NCBI GenBank assembly: GCA_016218415.1
Contig: JACRED010000024.1
Coordinates: 1 to 64,000, forward strand
DNA from: Nitrosomonadales bacterium
Lineage (GTDB): Bacteria; Pseudomonadota; Gammaproteobacteria; Burkholderiales; Gallionellaceae
Reading direction: 5' to 3'
DNA: 64,000 nt
Part shown: one piece after another, positions 17,554-25,518 of the stretch
Layout: each line of letters begins with the position of its first letter
Position numbering within the stretch: the stretch's first letter is position 1
Notes under the pieces: model-generated
The model's database searches: none
What the model was told of the DNA's origin: nothing
What the model saw: only the letters and a program-made list of their open reading frames with translations
Made by a program: the position numbers and the translations under genes

Positions 17554-18287
17554 AGCTTCAGCCGCTTGAAAATGGGTTCGGGGATGTGCCTGATGATCAG
17601 CATGATGTAGCGCCAGAACCACGGCAGATACAGCACATCCGCCGATTTGCCCGGCGCGCGCGCGATGCGCTCACCGATGACCTGCGGGGACGCGACCAGA
17701 AACAGGCCGGGCAAGCCGTAGGTCATCGCGGTATCCACAAAACCCGGTTTGACGGTGATGACGCGCACCCCGCTCGAATACAGCCGGTTGCGCAGCCCTT
17801 GCAGATACAGGCTGAGCGCGCCTTTCGCCGCGCCGTACACATAGTTGCTCTGCCTGCCGCGGTCGCCTGCCACCGAAGAGATGCCGATGATGAAACCGCG
17901 TTGCAGCGGCTCGAAGTAATTCGCACAGTGGCTCAAGATGGAGGCTGCGCCGGTGAAGTTGGCTGCAATAATTTTCGCGCCGGCGCTGAAATCGCGCGCA
18001 GCGATCTGATCGCCGAGATAGCCGAAGGCCAGCACCACGCCGGACAGCCCCTTCATTTCGGCGATCACGGTTTGCAGAAATTCAGCATGGGTGTCGGTCG
18101 CTTCCGCGTCGAACGAACCGTATCGTACCTCGACGCCATGGCGCAGATGGATATCCGCCGCGATGCGCCGCAATTCCTCAAGATCGCGCGAGGCCAGGTA
18201 AAGATCGTGTCCGCGCGCGGCAAAAGCGGCAGCCGTGGCACGCGCGATCGCCGAGGTGGCGCCGAGTATCAGGACGGGTTCGCTCAT
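17550..18287 (-). CDS. dprE2: DprE2-like short-chain dehydrogenase/reductase
   Basis: This 245-residue classical SDR has the Rossmann glycine motif ILGATSAIARATA, the catalytic Ser (GISSVAGDRG) and the Tyr-Lys pair (YVYGAAKGA). The length and the C-terminal hydrophobic segment (WFWRYIMLIIRHIPEPIF) match mycobacterial DprE2. DprE2 reduces the 2-keto sugar of decaprenyl-phospho-2-ketopentose to give decaprenyl-phospho-arabinose. The ATG overlaps the stop of the DprE1-like gene (ATGA), mirroring the adjacent dprE1-dprE2 pair of mycobacteria. Function is inferred from similarity and order. Confidence 0.85.
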   Translation of the reverse strand: MSEPVLILGATSAIARATAAAFAARGHDLYLASRDLEELRRIAADIHLRHGVEVRYGSFDAEATDTHAEFLQTVIAEMKGLSGVVLAFGYLGDQIAARDFSAGAKIIAANFTGAASILSHCANYFEPLQRGFIIGISSVAGDRGRQSNYVYGAAKGALSLYLQGLRNRLYSSGVRVITVKPGFVDTAMTYGLPGLFLVASPQVIGERIARAPGKSADVLYLPWFWRYIMLIIRHIPEPIFKRLKL

Positions 18288-19639
18288 CTCGCATTCCCTC
18301 CGATACCCAGACGCCGCGACAGGCTGGAGCTGAAACGATTCTGCGGATCGACCGATTTTTTTATTTCCATGAATTCGCCGTATCGCGGGTACATCGCGCG
18401 GAACGCGTCGGCGGAAAGCCGCGCATCCTTGGCGAGATACACGCGCCCGCCGTAGCGAATCACGATCTCGTCCAGCCTGTTCAGCAGCGCGAACAGGCTG
18501 TTATCGCGGACCGGAATATCCAGCGCCAGCGTGTAGCCCGCCATCGGGAAGGACAACATCCCGCCACCCTGCGCGCCCAGACGTTTCAGCACCGCAAGGA
18601 AAGAAGCACGGCGGCTGCCGGAAAGTTCCATCAACAGCGCCCGGATGCCCTCGAACGCCATCGCGTCGGGGACCACGCACTGGTATTGCACGAAGCCGCG
18701 CTTGCCGTACATCCTGTTCCACTGGGCTATGCTGTCGAGCGGATAGAAATAGGCATCGTAACCGGTCAGGAACGGTTGCCGCTTTTTGCCTTCGTGGCGG
18801 AAATAGAACGCGTTGAACGCGGCGATGCTCAACGGATTCAGCACCCATGCCGGAAAATCGAACGGCACATTGCGGCTGCGTCCCGGCCTCGCAGAGAACG
18901 CATTGCCGGAACCCGCCGGCAGCTCTTCAAGCGCCGCATGGTGGCCGCACATCGCCACGCCACGGCCCAGCTGCTGCCCGCGTGCCAGACAGTCTATCCA
19001 CGCGACGGTATAGCGGTCATCGCTGTCGGGATCCTCCAGCAAATTGAACAACTGCTCCAGATTGCCGGCGGCATGGTGGCGCACCATCATCTGTGCGCTT
19101 TGCACCGGCGCGAGCTTGAGTGTCACTTCGCCGATGATGCCGGTCAGTCCCATGCCGCCGACGGTGGCCCGGAACAATTCCGGCCTTTCCGAAGGCGAGC
19201 ATGTCACGCGGCTGCCGTCGGCCAGGATCAGTTCGAGCGCGACGACGTGATCGCCGAACGATCCGTCGTGGTGGTGATTCTTGCCATGCACATCCGCCGC
19301 GACACAACCGCCGAGGGACACGAATTTCGTCCCCGGCGTGACCGGCAGAAACCAGCCTCTGGGCACGATCACGGCCAATATCTCGGCCAGCGTCGTCCCC
19401 GCTTCGGCGCGCAGGATGCCCCGCTCCGCGTCAAAATCCAGCATCCGGTTGACGCGCTCGGTGAGCAGCACGCGCCCGCCCTCGTTCAGCGCCGCATCGC
19501 CATAGCTGCGTCCCTGCCCGCGCGCGATCATGCTGGCCGCAGCGGGACGGAGATCTGCATAGCGCTCCGGGCGCTCCAGCTCGCAGGTCTGCACCGGATA
19601 GCGTCCCCAGCCGGAGAGCGGCGTGATCAGTGTGGCCAT
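18284..19639 (-). CDS. dprE1: DprE1-like FAD-dependent decaprenylphosphoryl-ribose oxidase
   Basis: This 451-residue VAO-type flavoenzyme has the FAD-binding stretch GQGRSYGD (residues 41-48), VTPGTKFVSLGGCVAADVHG and KNHHHDGSFG (about residues 120-129), closely resembling DprE1. The C-terminal YLAKDARLSADAFRAMYPR retains the Lys equivalent to Lys418 of M. tuberculosis DprE1. The Cys387 position reads Ala (GYTLALDIP, Ala372 here). DprE1 oxidises C2 of polyprenyl-phospho-ribose; DprE2, encoded next with an ATGA overlap, completes the epimerisation to arabinose. It abuts the upstream GT39-like gene with no gap. Other sugar-alcohol oxidases of this fold lack the HGKNHH pattern. Confidence 0.87.
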   Translation of the reverse strand: MATLITPLSGWGRYPVQTCELERPERYADLRPAAASMIARGQGRSYGDAALNEGGRVLLTERVNRMLDFDAERGILRAEAGTTLAEILAVIVPRGWFLPVTPGTKFVSLGGCVAADVHGKNHHHDGSFGDHVVALELILADGSRVTCSPSERPELFRATVGGMGLTGIIGEVTLKLAPVQSAQMMVRHHAAGNLEQLFNLLEDPDSDDRYTVAWIDCLARGQQLGRGVAMCGHHAALEELPAGSGNAFSARPGRSRNVPFDFPAWVLNPLSIAAFNAFYFRHEGKKRQPFLTGYDAYFYPLDSIAQWNRMYGKRGFVQYQCVVPDAMAFEGIRALLMELSGSRRASFLAVLKRLGAQGGGMLSFPMAGYTLALDIPVRDNSLFALLNRLDEIVIRYGGRVYLAKDARLSADAFRAMYPRYGEFMEIKKSVDPQNRFSSSLSRRLGIGGNAR

Positions 19640-21154
19640 TTAGCGACTCTCCTCCGGAAAATATTTTTCGCAAAAATAACAGGGGGCATGCGGGAGAAAT
19701 TCCGGAATGCGGTAGTACTTGTCCTTGATGGTCTGCAACACGGTATCCCTGTAGGTGGCGTAATCGAAACCGTAACCTAACACGAAATAAAAAGTGGCAC
19801 CGCGCACGGCAATCTGTTTGCTTTCCACGCTCTGAAAATACGGCACGTACTGCATCAGATCGGGTACCGATTTTTTCAGGATCAGGATATTGCGCCCGTC
19901 ATACTGGCGGAAGTCGGTGATGATGTCATCCTGCCGCGCGTGACGAGAACCGTCGCCGAACACGAAAAAATTCTTGCGATAGTGGTAGGAAATGATCGCC
20001 GACGAAGAATAGCTGTCCGTGGTGAGCAGGAATTGCTGCTGCTCGTAGGGGCGGATTTGCTCGACGATCTTTTCGGGTTCGAGCATGAACACGATGCCCT
20101 CGTACAGCCTGTGCTGCTTCCAGGTTTCCATAGGCAGCGCCGCAATGGCGATGACGACCGCAAGGTGCGCGGCGCTGAACCAGGCCATGAACTTCAGCGA
20201 TTTGACCAGTTCCTCGCGCGACAGCCACACGAACAGCAGCACGTACAGAAATGGATAAAACGCCAGCACCCAATGCAGGCCGATCACCTTTTTCAGCGAC
20301 AGCAGCGCGAACACTGCCATCGGCAGCGCAAACAGGTAGCCAAACATCACCAGGGGACTGCCGGCGAGCTTCTGCACCAGTTCCGCACGGCGGCGGAACA
20401 GGTAGTAGATCACCGGGGGCGTCATCAGGTAAAGCTGCGCGCCCCAGAACATCGCCACCTTGCCCGGCGACCACTGATCGCCTTCGTGGCGGTTGTACAG
20501 ATTGAACAGGATGTTGTCCCAGCAGTGGGTGTAGTTCCAGTACATATTGACCAGCACGAAGGGCACGGCGGATGCGTACAACACGATGAATCCCCAAGTC
20601 CTGCGTTTGCTCCCCGCCCCGATCCGCGCGGAAAAAAGAAAATAGGCCAGATAGGCCAGCCCCAGCAGCACGGCGAAATACTTGGACAGGAACGCCATGC
20701 CCAGCAGGGCGCCGGAGAGACCATACCAGGCCGGACTGTTATTTTGCAGCGCCCTGAACAATGCGACGGCCGACAGGAACGCGAACAGGATCAGCGGCGT
20801 GTCCGTCGTGATCAGCACGTTCAGGATATTCAGCGGCGAGATCAGGAACAGCAGCGCGACCAGCGCGGCCCTGTCCTCGTCGTATGGCCTGAGCAAGCGG
20901 TAGATACCCCAGGCTATCAGCGTGGCGAGCAGAATCGCGGGCAGGCGCATGATGACTTCCGCGCTGCCCAGATACAGCAGCAGATGCAGAAACCAGCCCA
21001 CCATCGGCGGATGGTCGTAATAGCCGGCATCCGGGTGATTGCCCCAGACGATGAAATAGGCCTCGTCGCCGGACATCGGCAACACGGCGGCAAGCGCCAG
21101 CTTGATAACGAGTGTCGCCAGCAGCGCGTATTTGAAAAGGTTGGTTGGGGTCAT
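19640..21154 (-). CDS. GT39/ArnT-like membrane glycosyltransferase
   Basis: This 504-residue GT-C (PMT_2/ArnT superfamily) protein carries the first-loop signature LPMSGDEAYFIVWGNHPDAGYYDHPPMVGW. The DEAYF acidic pair and the YYDHPPM block are diagnostic of ArnT-like transferases. About eleven TM helices extend to residue ~350, with a soluble C-terminal domain of ~150 residues. The ATG at 21154 (MTPTNLFKYALLA) skips a 16-residue extension. It is the first gene of the DPA-like operon and abuts dprE1. ArnT uses undecaprenyl-phospho-aminoarabinose, so a polyprenyl-phospho-pentose donor fits. The acceptor could be lipid A, O-antigen or a protein. Confidence 0.85.
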   Translation of the reverse strand: MTPTNLFKYALLATLVIKLALAAVLPMSGDEAYFIVWGNHPDAGYYDHPPMVGWFLHLLLYLGSAEVIMRLPAILLATLIAWGIYRLLRPYDEDRAALVALLFLISPLNILNVLITTDTPLILFAFLSAVALFRALQNNSPAWYGLSGALLGMAFLSKYFAVLLGLAYLAYFLFSARIGAGSKRRTWGFIVLYASAVPFVLVNMYWNYTHCWDNILFNLYNRHEGDQWSPGKVAMFWGAQLYLMTPPVIYYLFRRRAELVQKLAGSPLVMFGYLFALPMAVFALLSLKKVIGLHWVLAFYPFLYVLLFVWLSREELVKSLKFMAWFSAAHLAVVIAIAALPMETWKQHRLYEGIVFMLEPEKIVEQIRPYEQQQFLLTTDSYSSSAIISYHYRKNFFVFGDGSRHARQDDIITDFRQYDGRNILILKKSVPDLMQYVPYFQSVESKQIAVRGATFYFVLGYGFDYATYRDTVLQTIKDKYYRIPEFLPHAPCYFCEKYFPEESR

Positions 21155-21208
21155 GAAGACGACGGGTTGCTTTCTTCCGATTTTATTGCAAAGGTCAAAC
21201 AACCCGTT

Positions 21209-21287
21209 AGGGGCGCGATTTAACCAGCGACTTGGCTGGCGTCTTTTGTCAGCTTAGTCGAATGGCTATGCAAAGCTATCGCGCCCT
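21209..21287. repeat. GGGGCGCGAT palindrome split by a nested repeat
   Basis: AGGGGCGCGAT at 21209-21219 and ATCGCGCCCT at 21278-21287 are the two arms of the same palindrome seen intact at 22355-22384. They are separated by 58 bp that match another repeat family. This looks like insertion of one element at the centre of another. Confidence 0.65.
21220..21277 (+). repeat. ~57-bp dispersed repeat, copy A
   Basis: The sequence from TTAACCAGCGACTTGGCTGG to GAATGGCTATGCAAAGCT recurs nearly base for base, in inverse orientation, at 54067-54121. It recurs in diverged form at 47136-47228. Its two halves form an imperfect hairpin (CGACTTGGCTGGC against GTCAGCTTAGTCG). Confidence 0.8.
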
Positions 21288-21308
21288 GCTTTATTTATGT
21301 ACCCGAAA

Positions 21309-21335
21309 AAGGGCGCGATGAATCGCACCCCTGCA
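21309..21335. repeat. Palindromic repeat downstream of sppA
   Basis: AAGGGCGCGATGAATCGCACCCCTGCA is a one-mismatch copy of the perfect palindrome at 22355-22384. It lies 9 bp past the sppA stop and could act as a transcription terminator or mRNA 3'-end hairpin. Confidence 0.75.
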
Positions 21336-21343
21336 TACCCGCA

Positions 21344-22297
21344 TCAACGCAGACTCACCCCGTTCGCCTGCGCGGAAAAACCCGGCAGCGCGCTGGCCAC
21401 ACCGGCGCCGAAACGCTTCGCCAGACGATCCGCAAAGTTTTCCTTCTGCGTGAAATCGACGATGTTCTCTTCCTTGATCACGTCGCGCGCGACCGACTCC
21501 AGGCTGCCGAAGCCGTCCGCCAATCCCATCTCCACGCCCTTCTGTCCGTTCCACACCAGGCCGCTGAACGTATCCGGCGTTTCCTTGAGGCGCTTGCCGC
21601 GTCCCTGCTTCACCACGTCGATGAACTGCTGGTGGATATCGGCGAGCATCTGCTTCACATATTCCTGCTGCGCCGGAACGGTCGGCGAAAACGGATCGAG
21701 GAATCCCTTGTTCGCGCCCGCGGTGATCAGGCGGCGTTCCACGCCCAGCTTCTCCATCGTGCCGGTGAAACCGAAGCCGTCCATCAGCACGCCGATGGAG
21801 CCGATCAGACTGGCCTTGTCCACGAATATCCTGTCCGCCGCCACCGCCACGTAATAGCCGCCCGAAGCGCAAATGTCCTCGACCACCACATACAGCGGGA
21901 TGCCCGGATACTTGGCGCGCAGACGGCGTATCTCGTCGTTGATCTGCCCCGCCTGCACCGGGCTGCCGCCCGGACTGTTGATGCGCAGAATCACCCCCTG
22001 CGTACCCTTGTCGGCAAATGCATCCTGCAAACTGGGGATCAGGTTATCCGCGCTCGCCGCGCTGTCGGCCGAGATCACGCCCTGCATATCGACCAGCGCG
22101 GTGTGTTTGCCGGTGCTCAGCGCGGATTCGCCCTGGCCCATCCAGCCCATGAACAGGAACAGCACGATGAACAGGTAGCCGAACGTCAGCGTCTTGAAAA
22201 AGATGCTCCAGTGGCGCGCGCGGCGCTGCTCCTGCAAGGCGGACAGCGCCAGCTTCTCCAGCACGCTGCGTTCCCAGTTGTTGTTTTGTTCGGACAT
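21344..22297 (-). CDS. sppA: Signal peptide peptidase SppA (family S49)
   Basis: This 317-residue inner-membrane serine protease has an N-terminal TM anchor at residues ~35-55 (IFFKTLTFGYLFIVLFLFMG) and a periplasmic S49 domain. NSPGGSPVQAG is followed by EDICASGGYYVAVAAD, which carries the probable nucleophile Ser, and DKASLIGSIGV in the region of the general-base Lys. It is the short single-domain form (about 36 kDa) common in betaproteobacteria, not the double-length E. coli enzyme. It degrades cleaved signal peptides. It follows a Gph-like phosphatase gene by about 100 bp on the same strand and is bracketed by two copies of the same palindromic repeat. Confidence 0.92.
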   Translation of the reverse strand: MSEQNNNWERSVLEKLALSALQEQRRARHWSIFFKTLTFGYLFIVLFLFMGWMGQGESALSTGKHTALVDMQGVISADSAASADNLIPSLQDAFADKGTQGVILRINSPGGSPVQAGQINDEIRRLRAKYPGIPLYVVVEDICASGGYYVAVAADRIFVDKASLIGSIGVLMDGFGFTGTMEKLGVERRLITAGANKGFLDPFSPTVPAQQEYVKQMLADIHQQFIDVVKQGRGKRLKETPDTFSGLVWNGQKGVEMGLADGFGSLESVARDVIKEENIVDFTQKENFADRLAKRFGAGVASALPGFSAQANGVSLR

Positions 22298-22354
22298 TCG
22301 TTACTCCTGAAAATGATTTCTCAACAACTTCATATCAATGCTCCCGGCATCAAC

Positions 22355-22384
22355 TGCAGGGGCGCGATGAATCGCGCCCCTGCA
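22355..22384. repeat. Perfect 30-bp palindrome upstream of sppA
   Basis: TGCAGGGGCGCGAT-GA-ATCGCGCCCCTGCA has 14-bp perfect arms. It lies between the Gph-like gene and sppA on the minus strand. A near-copy follows sppA at 21309, and a third, interrupted copy is at 21209-21287. Confidence 0.85.
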
Positions 22385-22397
22385 ACAACCTGCCAAA

Positions 22398-23054
22398 TCA
22401 CGCATGCGCCCTGAACCACGCCCGCAGTTCCGCAAAATCACCGACCAGCGCCAGCGGTCGCAATGCCTGCAACTCTTCCGCCGGATGCGCGCCATGCCCC
22501 ACCGCGACCACATCCACATTGGCGTTCTGAGCCATCTGCACATCGTGCGAGGTATCGCCCACCATCAGCGTGCGCTCCGCGCTCGCACCCAGTTCGTCCA
22601 TCAGCTCGAACAGCATCGCCGGATTCGGTTTGGAAAAAGTCTGGTCGGCGGTGCGCGTAGCGTGGAAATAACCGCGCAAGCCGCTGGAATCCATCACCCG
22701 CTCCAGCCCCGCGCGGCTCTTGCCGGTCGCCACGCCCAGCCGGTAACCCGCGTCGTGCAGCTCGGCGATTGTCTCCCGCGCGCCCTCGAACAGCGGAATA
22801 GACTGGTCCTGCGCCAGAAAATGGTGGCGGTAACGCTCCACCAGATCGGGGCGCATCGCTTCCGGCGCATCCGGCACCGCATAACGCAATGCCTGATCCA
22901 GCCCCAGCCCGATCACGTGCCGCGCGGTCTGGTCATCCGGCTCAGCCAGGCCCAGATCGCGGCACGCGGCCTGTATCGAACCCGCGATCACCGCGGTCGA
23001 GTCCATCACCGTGCCGTCCCAGTCGAAAACAATCAAATCGTAGCGCTTGCTCAT
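22398..23054 (-). CDS. HAD-IA phosphatase, phosphoglycolate phosphatase-like
   Basis: This 218-residue HAD hydrolase has motif I FDWDGTVMDS, motif II VATGKSRAGLE, motif III SKPNPAML and motif IV MVGDTSHDVQMA. The cap domain between motifs I and II is of the C1 type, as in Gph and related enzymes. In beta- and gammaproteobacteria a HAD-IA protein like this commonly lies between rluC and sppA, and the sppA linkage is kept here. The ATG at 23054 (MSKRYDLIVFDWDGT) was chosen over 23090. Phosphoglycolate is the best-known substrate of close relatives, but specificity is not visible in the sequence. Confidence 0.85.
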   Translation of the reverse strand: MSKRYDLIVFDWDGTVMDSTAVIAGSIQAACRDLGLAEPDDQTARHVIGLGLDQALRYAVPDAPEAMRPDLVERYRHHFLAQDQSIPLFEGARETIAELHDAGYRLGVATGKSRAGLERVMDSSGLRGYFHATRTADQTFSKPNPAMLFELMDELGASAERTLMVGDTSHDVQMAQNANVDVVAVGHGAHPAEELQALRPLALVGDFAELRAWFRAHA

Positions 23055-23254
23055 ATACCCGCATTCCGGAAAAGGCGCGGATTTTACCATCTATGGGGGA
23101 GACTTTTCTGCTGCTTTCAGGTGCCCGATGCAATAAAAAGTGGCTTCCGCCTACCGCCCCGTCCCGCTTCCTCAACACCCTGCGAACAGCAGCAGCCCCG
23201 CTGCTCCCAGCCACAGCCCGCGCAATAACCAACGGGCATTGCGCCGCAGAATAA

Positions 23255-25375
23255 TCACCGCCCCTCGTCCCGCTTCCGCAACACCCGCCACATCGACCCG
23301 GCGAACAGTAGCAGCGCCGCCGCACCCAGCCACAGCGGCCAGCGCTCAGGCTGGTTCCACTCGCGGCGTTTCGCATCGCGCAGCGTTGCATCGACGCGCC
23401 AGTATTTGAGCTTGTTGTTCGCCATCACGTTGGCTTTGACGTTGCCCAGCCAGCCGTGTTGCAGCACGTAGTTCTTCGGGTGGTAGCCCCACAGCCAGGG
23501 ACCATCGCGGCGCAGTATCTCCAGCATCCGGTCGATGATCGCCTGCCGTGCCGGGCTGTTCTCCATGTTCTTCATCTGCTCGAACAGGCGGTCGTATTCC
23601 GGGTTGCTGTAGTTCGACGCGTTCTCGCCGCCCTTGCCCACCTTGGCTTGCGGGCCGTGCAGCAGGAAGAAGAAATTCTCCGGGTCGGGATAATCGGCAT
23701 TCCAGCCGAAGTAGAACATCTGCGTGTCGCCGCGCCGTATCTTGTCCTGGAAACGGTTGTAGTCGGTGCTGCGCACGTCGAGCTGCACGCCGATCTTGTC
23801 GAACTGTTTGCGCAGCCAGTCCAAGCGCGACTTGCTGCCGACGCCGGCCCCGGTGGTGTCCAGATGGATCACCAGCGGCTGGCCGGTCTTCCCGTCCACG
23901 CCGTTGGGGTAGCCCGCTTCGGCCAGCAGGCGTTGCGCCTCGGCGATGGATTTGCGTTTCAGCGCGCCATCCACCCAGTCGTACACATAACGGTTGATGC
24001 CAGTCTCTCCCTCGCGGTAGCCGAAGATGCCCGGCGGGATCGGCGACTGCGCCGGAATGCCCCGCCCGTTGGCGAAGATCGAAACGAATTCCTCGAAGTC
24101 CACCGCGATCGCGATCGCTTGCCTTAACTTGCGGGCGCGTTCACCCGATCCACCGACAGTAGAGTCCAGCCAGTTGAATCCCGTGTACATCGTGGAGGTG
24201 GCGACCGAAGTGGACAGCGCTATACCCTGCGCCTTCATCCCATCGCTGACATTGGCCTCGCCGCCCACGCTGACCTGCACCGCCTGATCGAAGCTGTCCG
24301 AGCTGATGCCCGAGGCATCGTAATAACCCTGCAGGAATTTATTCCAGTACGGGATGGTTTCCTTCTCCAGCGAGAACACCACGCTATCGATCAGCGGCAG
24401 CGGCTTGCCCGCGTCCGCCAGCAGCCCGGACTGCGCGTCGCCCGCCTCGCCTTCCGCCGGATAGGTCTCGCTGTCGTAATAGGGGTTTTTCGCCAGCACC
24501 ATGCGCCGGTTGGGATCGTTCTCGGACAGGTAATACGGCCCGCTGCCCACCGGCCACCAGTCCAGCGACAGGTTGCGCTCCTTCATCCCCGGCTGCGCGT
24601 AAAAACGCTCGACCTCCTGCGGCATCGGCGAAAAGAAAGGCATCGCCAGCCAGTAGGCGAACTGCGGATATTTGCCGTTAATCGTGATGCGGTAGGTGGT
24701 GTCGTCCACCACCTCGACACCCGGCAACGGATAGGCGGTCAGGTCGAGGAACGCGGCCGAATCCTTCTGCACGGCCTGTTGCAGCGTCGCGGCATACTCC
24801 TTGAGACCGACGATGTACTCGCCCATCACGCCGGCGATGGGCGTATGCAATTGCGGATGGACCAGGCGCCTGATCTGGTAGACATAATCCGCCGCCGTCA
24901 CGGTGCGCGTGCCGGTGTGCTGAAAGTCGCCCAGCGCATGGATGCCGCGCAGATCATCCGGCGCCAGGTTCGCATACTGCGGCGCAAACGCAGGATGCGG
25001 CTGGTAACGCATCCCCGGCTTGATGCTGATCTCGTACACGCTGTAGGCGATCCGCTGCTGCGGTGCGTTATCCGGCAACGGGCGGCGATTCTGATCCAGA
25101 TAGCGCACCGTCGGCATCGCGCTGGCGGCCAGCGGGATCAACTGGTAGGGACGCTTCAGGTAATGGTATTGCAGCGGCGGCGCGTAGATCTGCGCGAGGA
25201 ACTCGTATTCGTTCTCGCTATACGCCTGCGCCGGATCAAGATGCTTGGGGCGCTCGGTGAATGCGGTGTAGAGGATGGGCTTGCCGTCATCCGCCGCCGG
25301 ATAGGGATTGTTCCACAGGCCGCCGTCACAGGCGGAAAGCAGCATCACCAGCAGGAAGGCGCACAGAACTTTCAT
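23255..25375 (-). CDS. Extracellular solute-binding lipoprotein, family 5 (oligopeptide type)
   Basis: This 706-residue SBP_bac_5 protein begins MKVLCAFLLVMLLSACDGG, a lipoprotein signal with lipobox LSAC. The large two-lobed binding domain includes KHLDPAQAYSENEYEF near the N-terminus and LDTTGAGVGSKSRLDWLRKQ later. It ends in a predicted C-terminal TM helix (LWLGAAALLLFAGSMW), which is unusual for a substrate-binding lipoprotein. At ~700 residues it is longer than OppA/DppA (~540). No permease or ATPase genes are adjacent, so it may be an orphan receptor or serve a distant transporter. The start at 25375 matches the lipoprotein signal; the track start at 25459 would bury it. Confidence 0.87.
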   Translation of the reverse strand: MKVLCAFLLVMLLSACDGGLWNNPYPAADDGKPILYTAFTERPKHLDPAQAYSENEYEFLAQIYAPPLQYHYLKRPYQLIPLAASAMPTVRYLDQNRRPLPDNAPQQRIAYSVYEISIKPGMRYQPHPAFAPQYANLAPDDLRGIHALGDFQHTGTRTVTAADYVYQIRRLVHPQLHTPIAGVMGEYIVGLKEYAATLQQAVQKDSAAFLDLTAYPLPGVEVVDDTTYRITINGKYPQFAYWLAMPFFSPMPQEVERFYAQPGMKERNLSLDWWPVGSGPYYLSENDPNRRMVLAKNPYYDSETYPAEGEAGDAQSGLLADAGKPLPLIDSVVFSLEKETIPYWNKFLQGYYDASGISSDSFDQAVQVSVGGEANVSDGMKAQGIALSTSVATSTMYTGFNWLDSTVGGSGERARKLRQAIAIAVDFEEFVSIFANGRGIPAQSPIPPGIFGYREGETGINRYVYDWVDGALKRKSIAEAQRLLAEAGYPNGVDGKTGQPLVIHLDTTGAGVGSKSRLDWLRKQFDKIGVQLDVRSTDYNRFQDKIRRGDTQMFYFGWNADYPDPENFFFLLHGPQAKVGKGGENASNYSNPEYDRLFEQMKNMENSPARQAIIDRMLEILRRDGPWLWGYHPKNYVLQHGWLGNVKANVMANNKLKYWRVDATLRDAKRREWNQPERWPLWLGAAALLLFAGSMWRVLRKRDEGR

Positions 25376-25518
25376 GGCGCGGAGTTTAGCGGAATAGCGC
25401 AGGCGAGTCATGGTGAAGCGAGCATTACGGGTTGACACCGCCACGCCATTACATAACACTGCGGGCAGGTTTTCAGACGTATCTCAACCGACCAATTTTC
25501 CGACAGGCACACATCACC

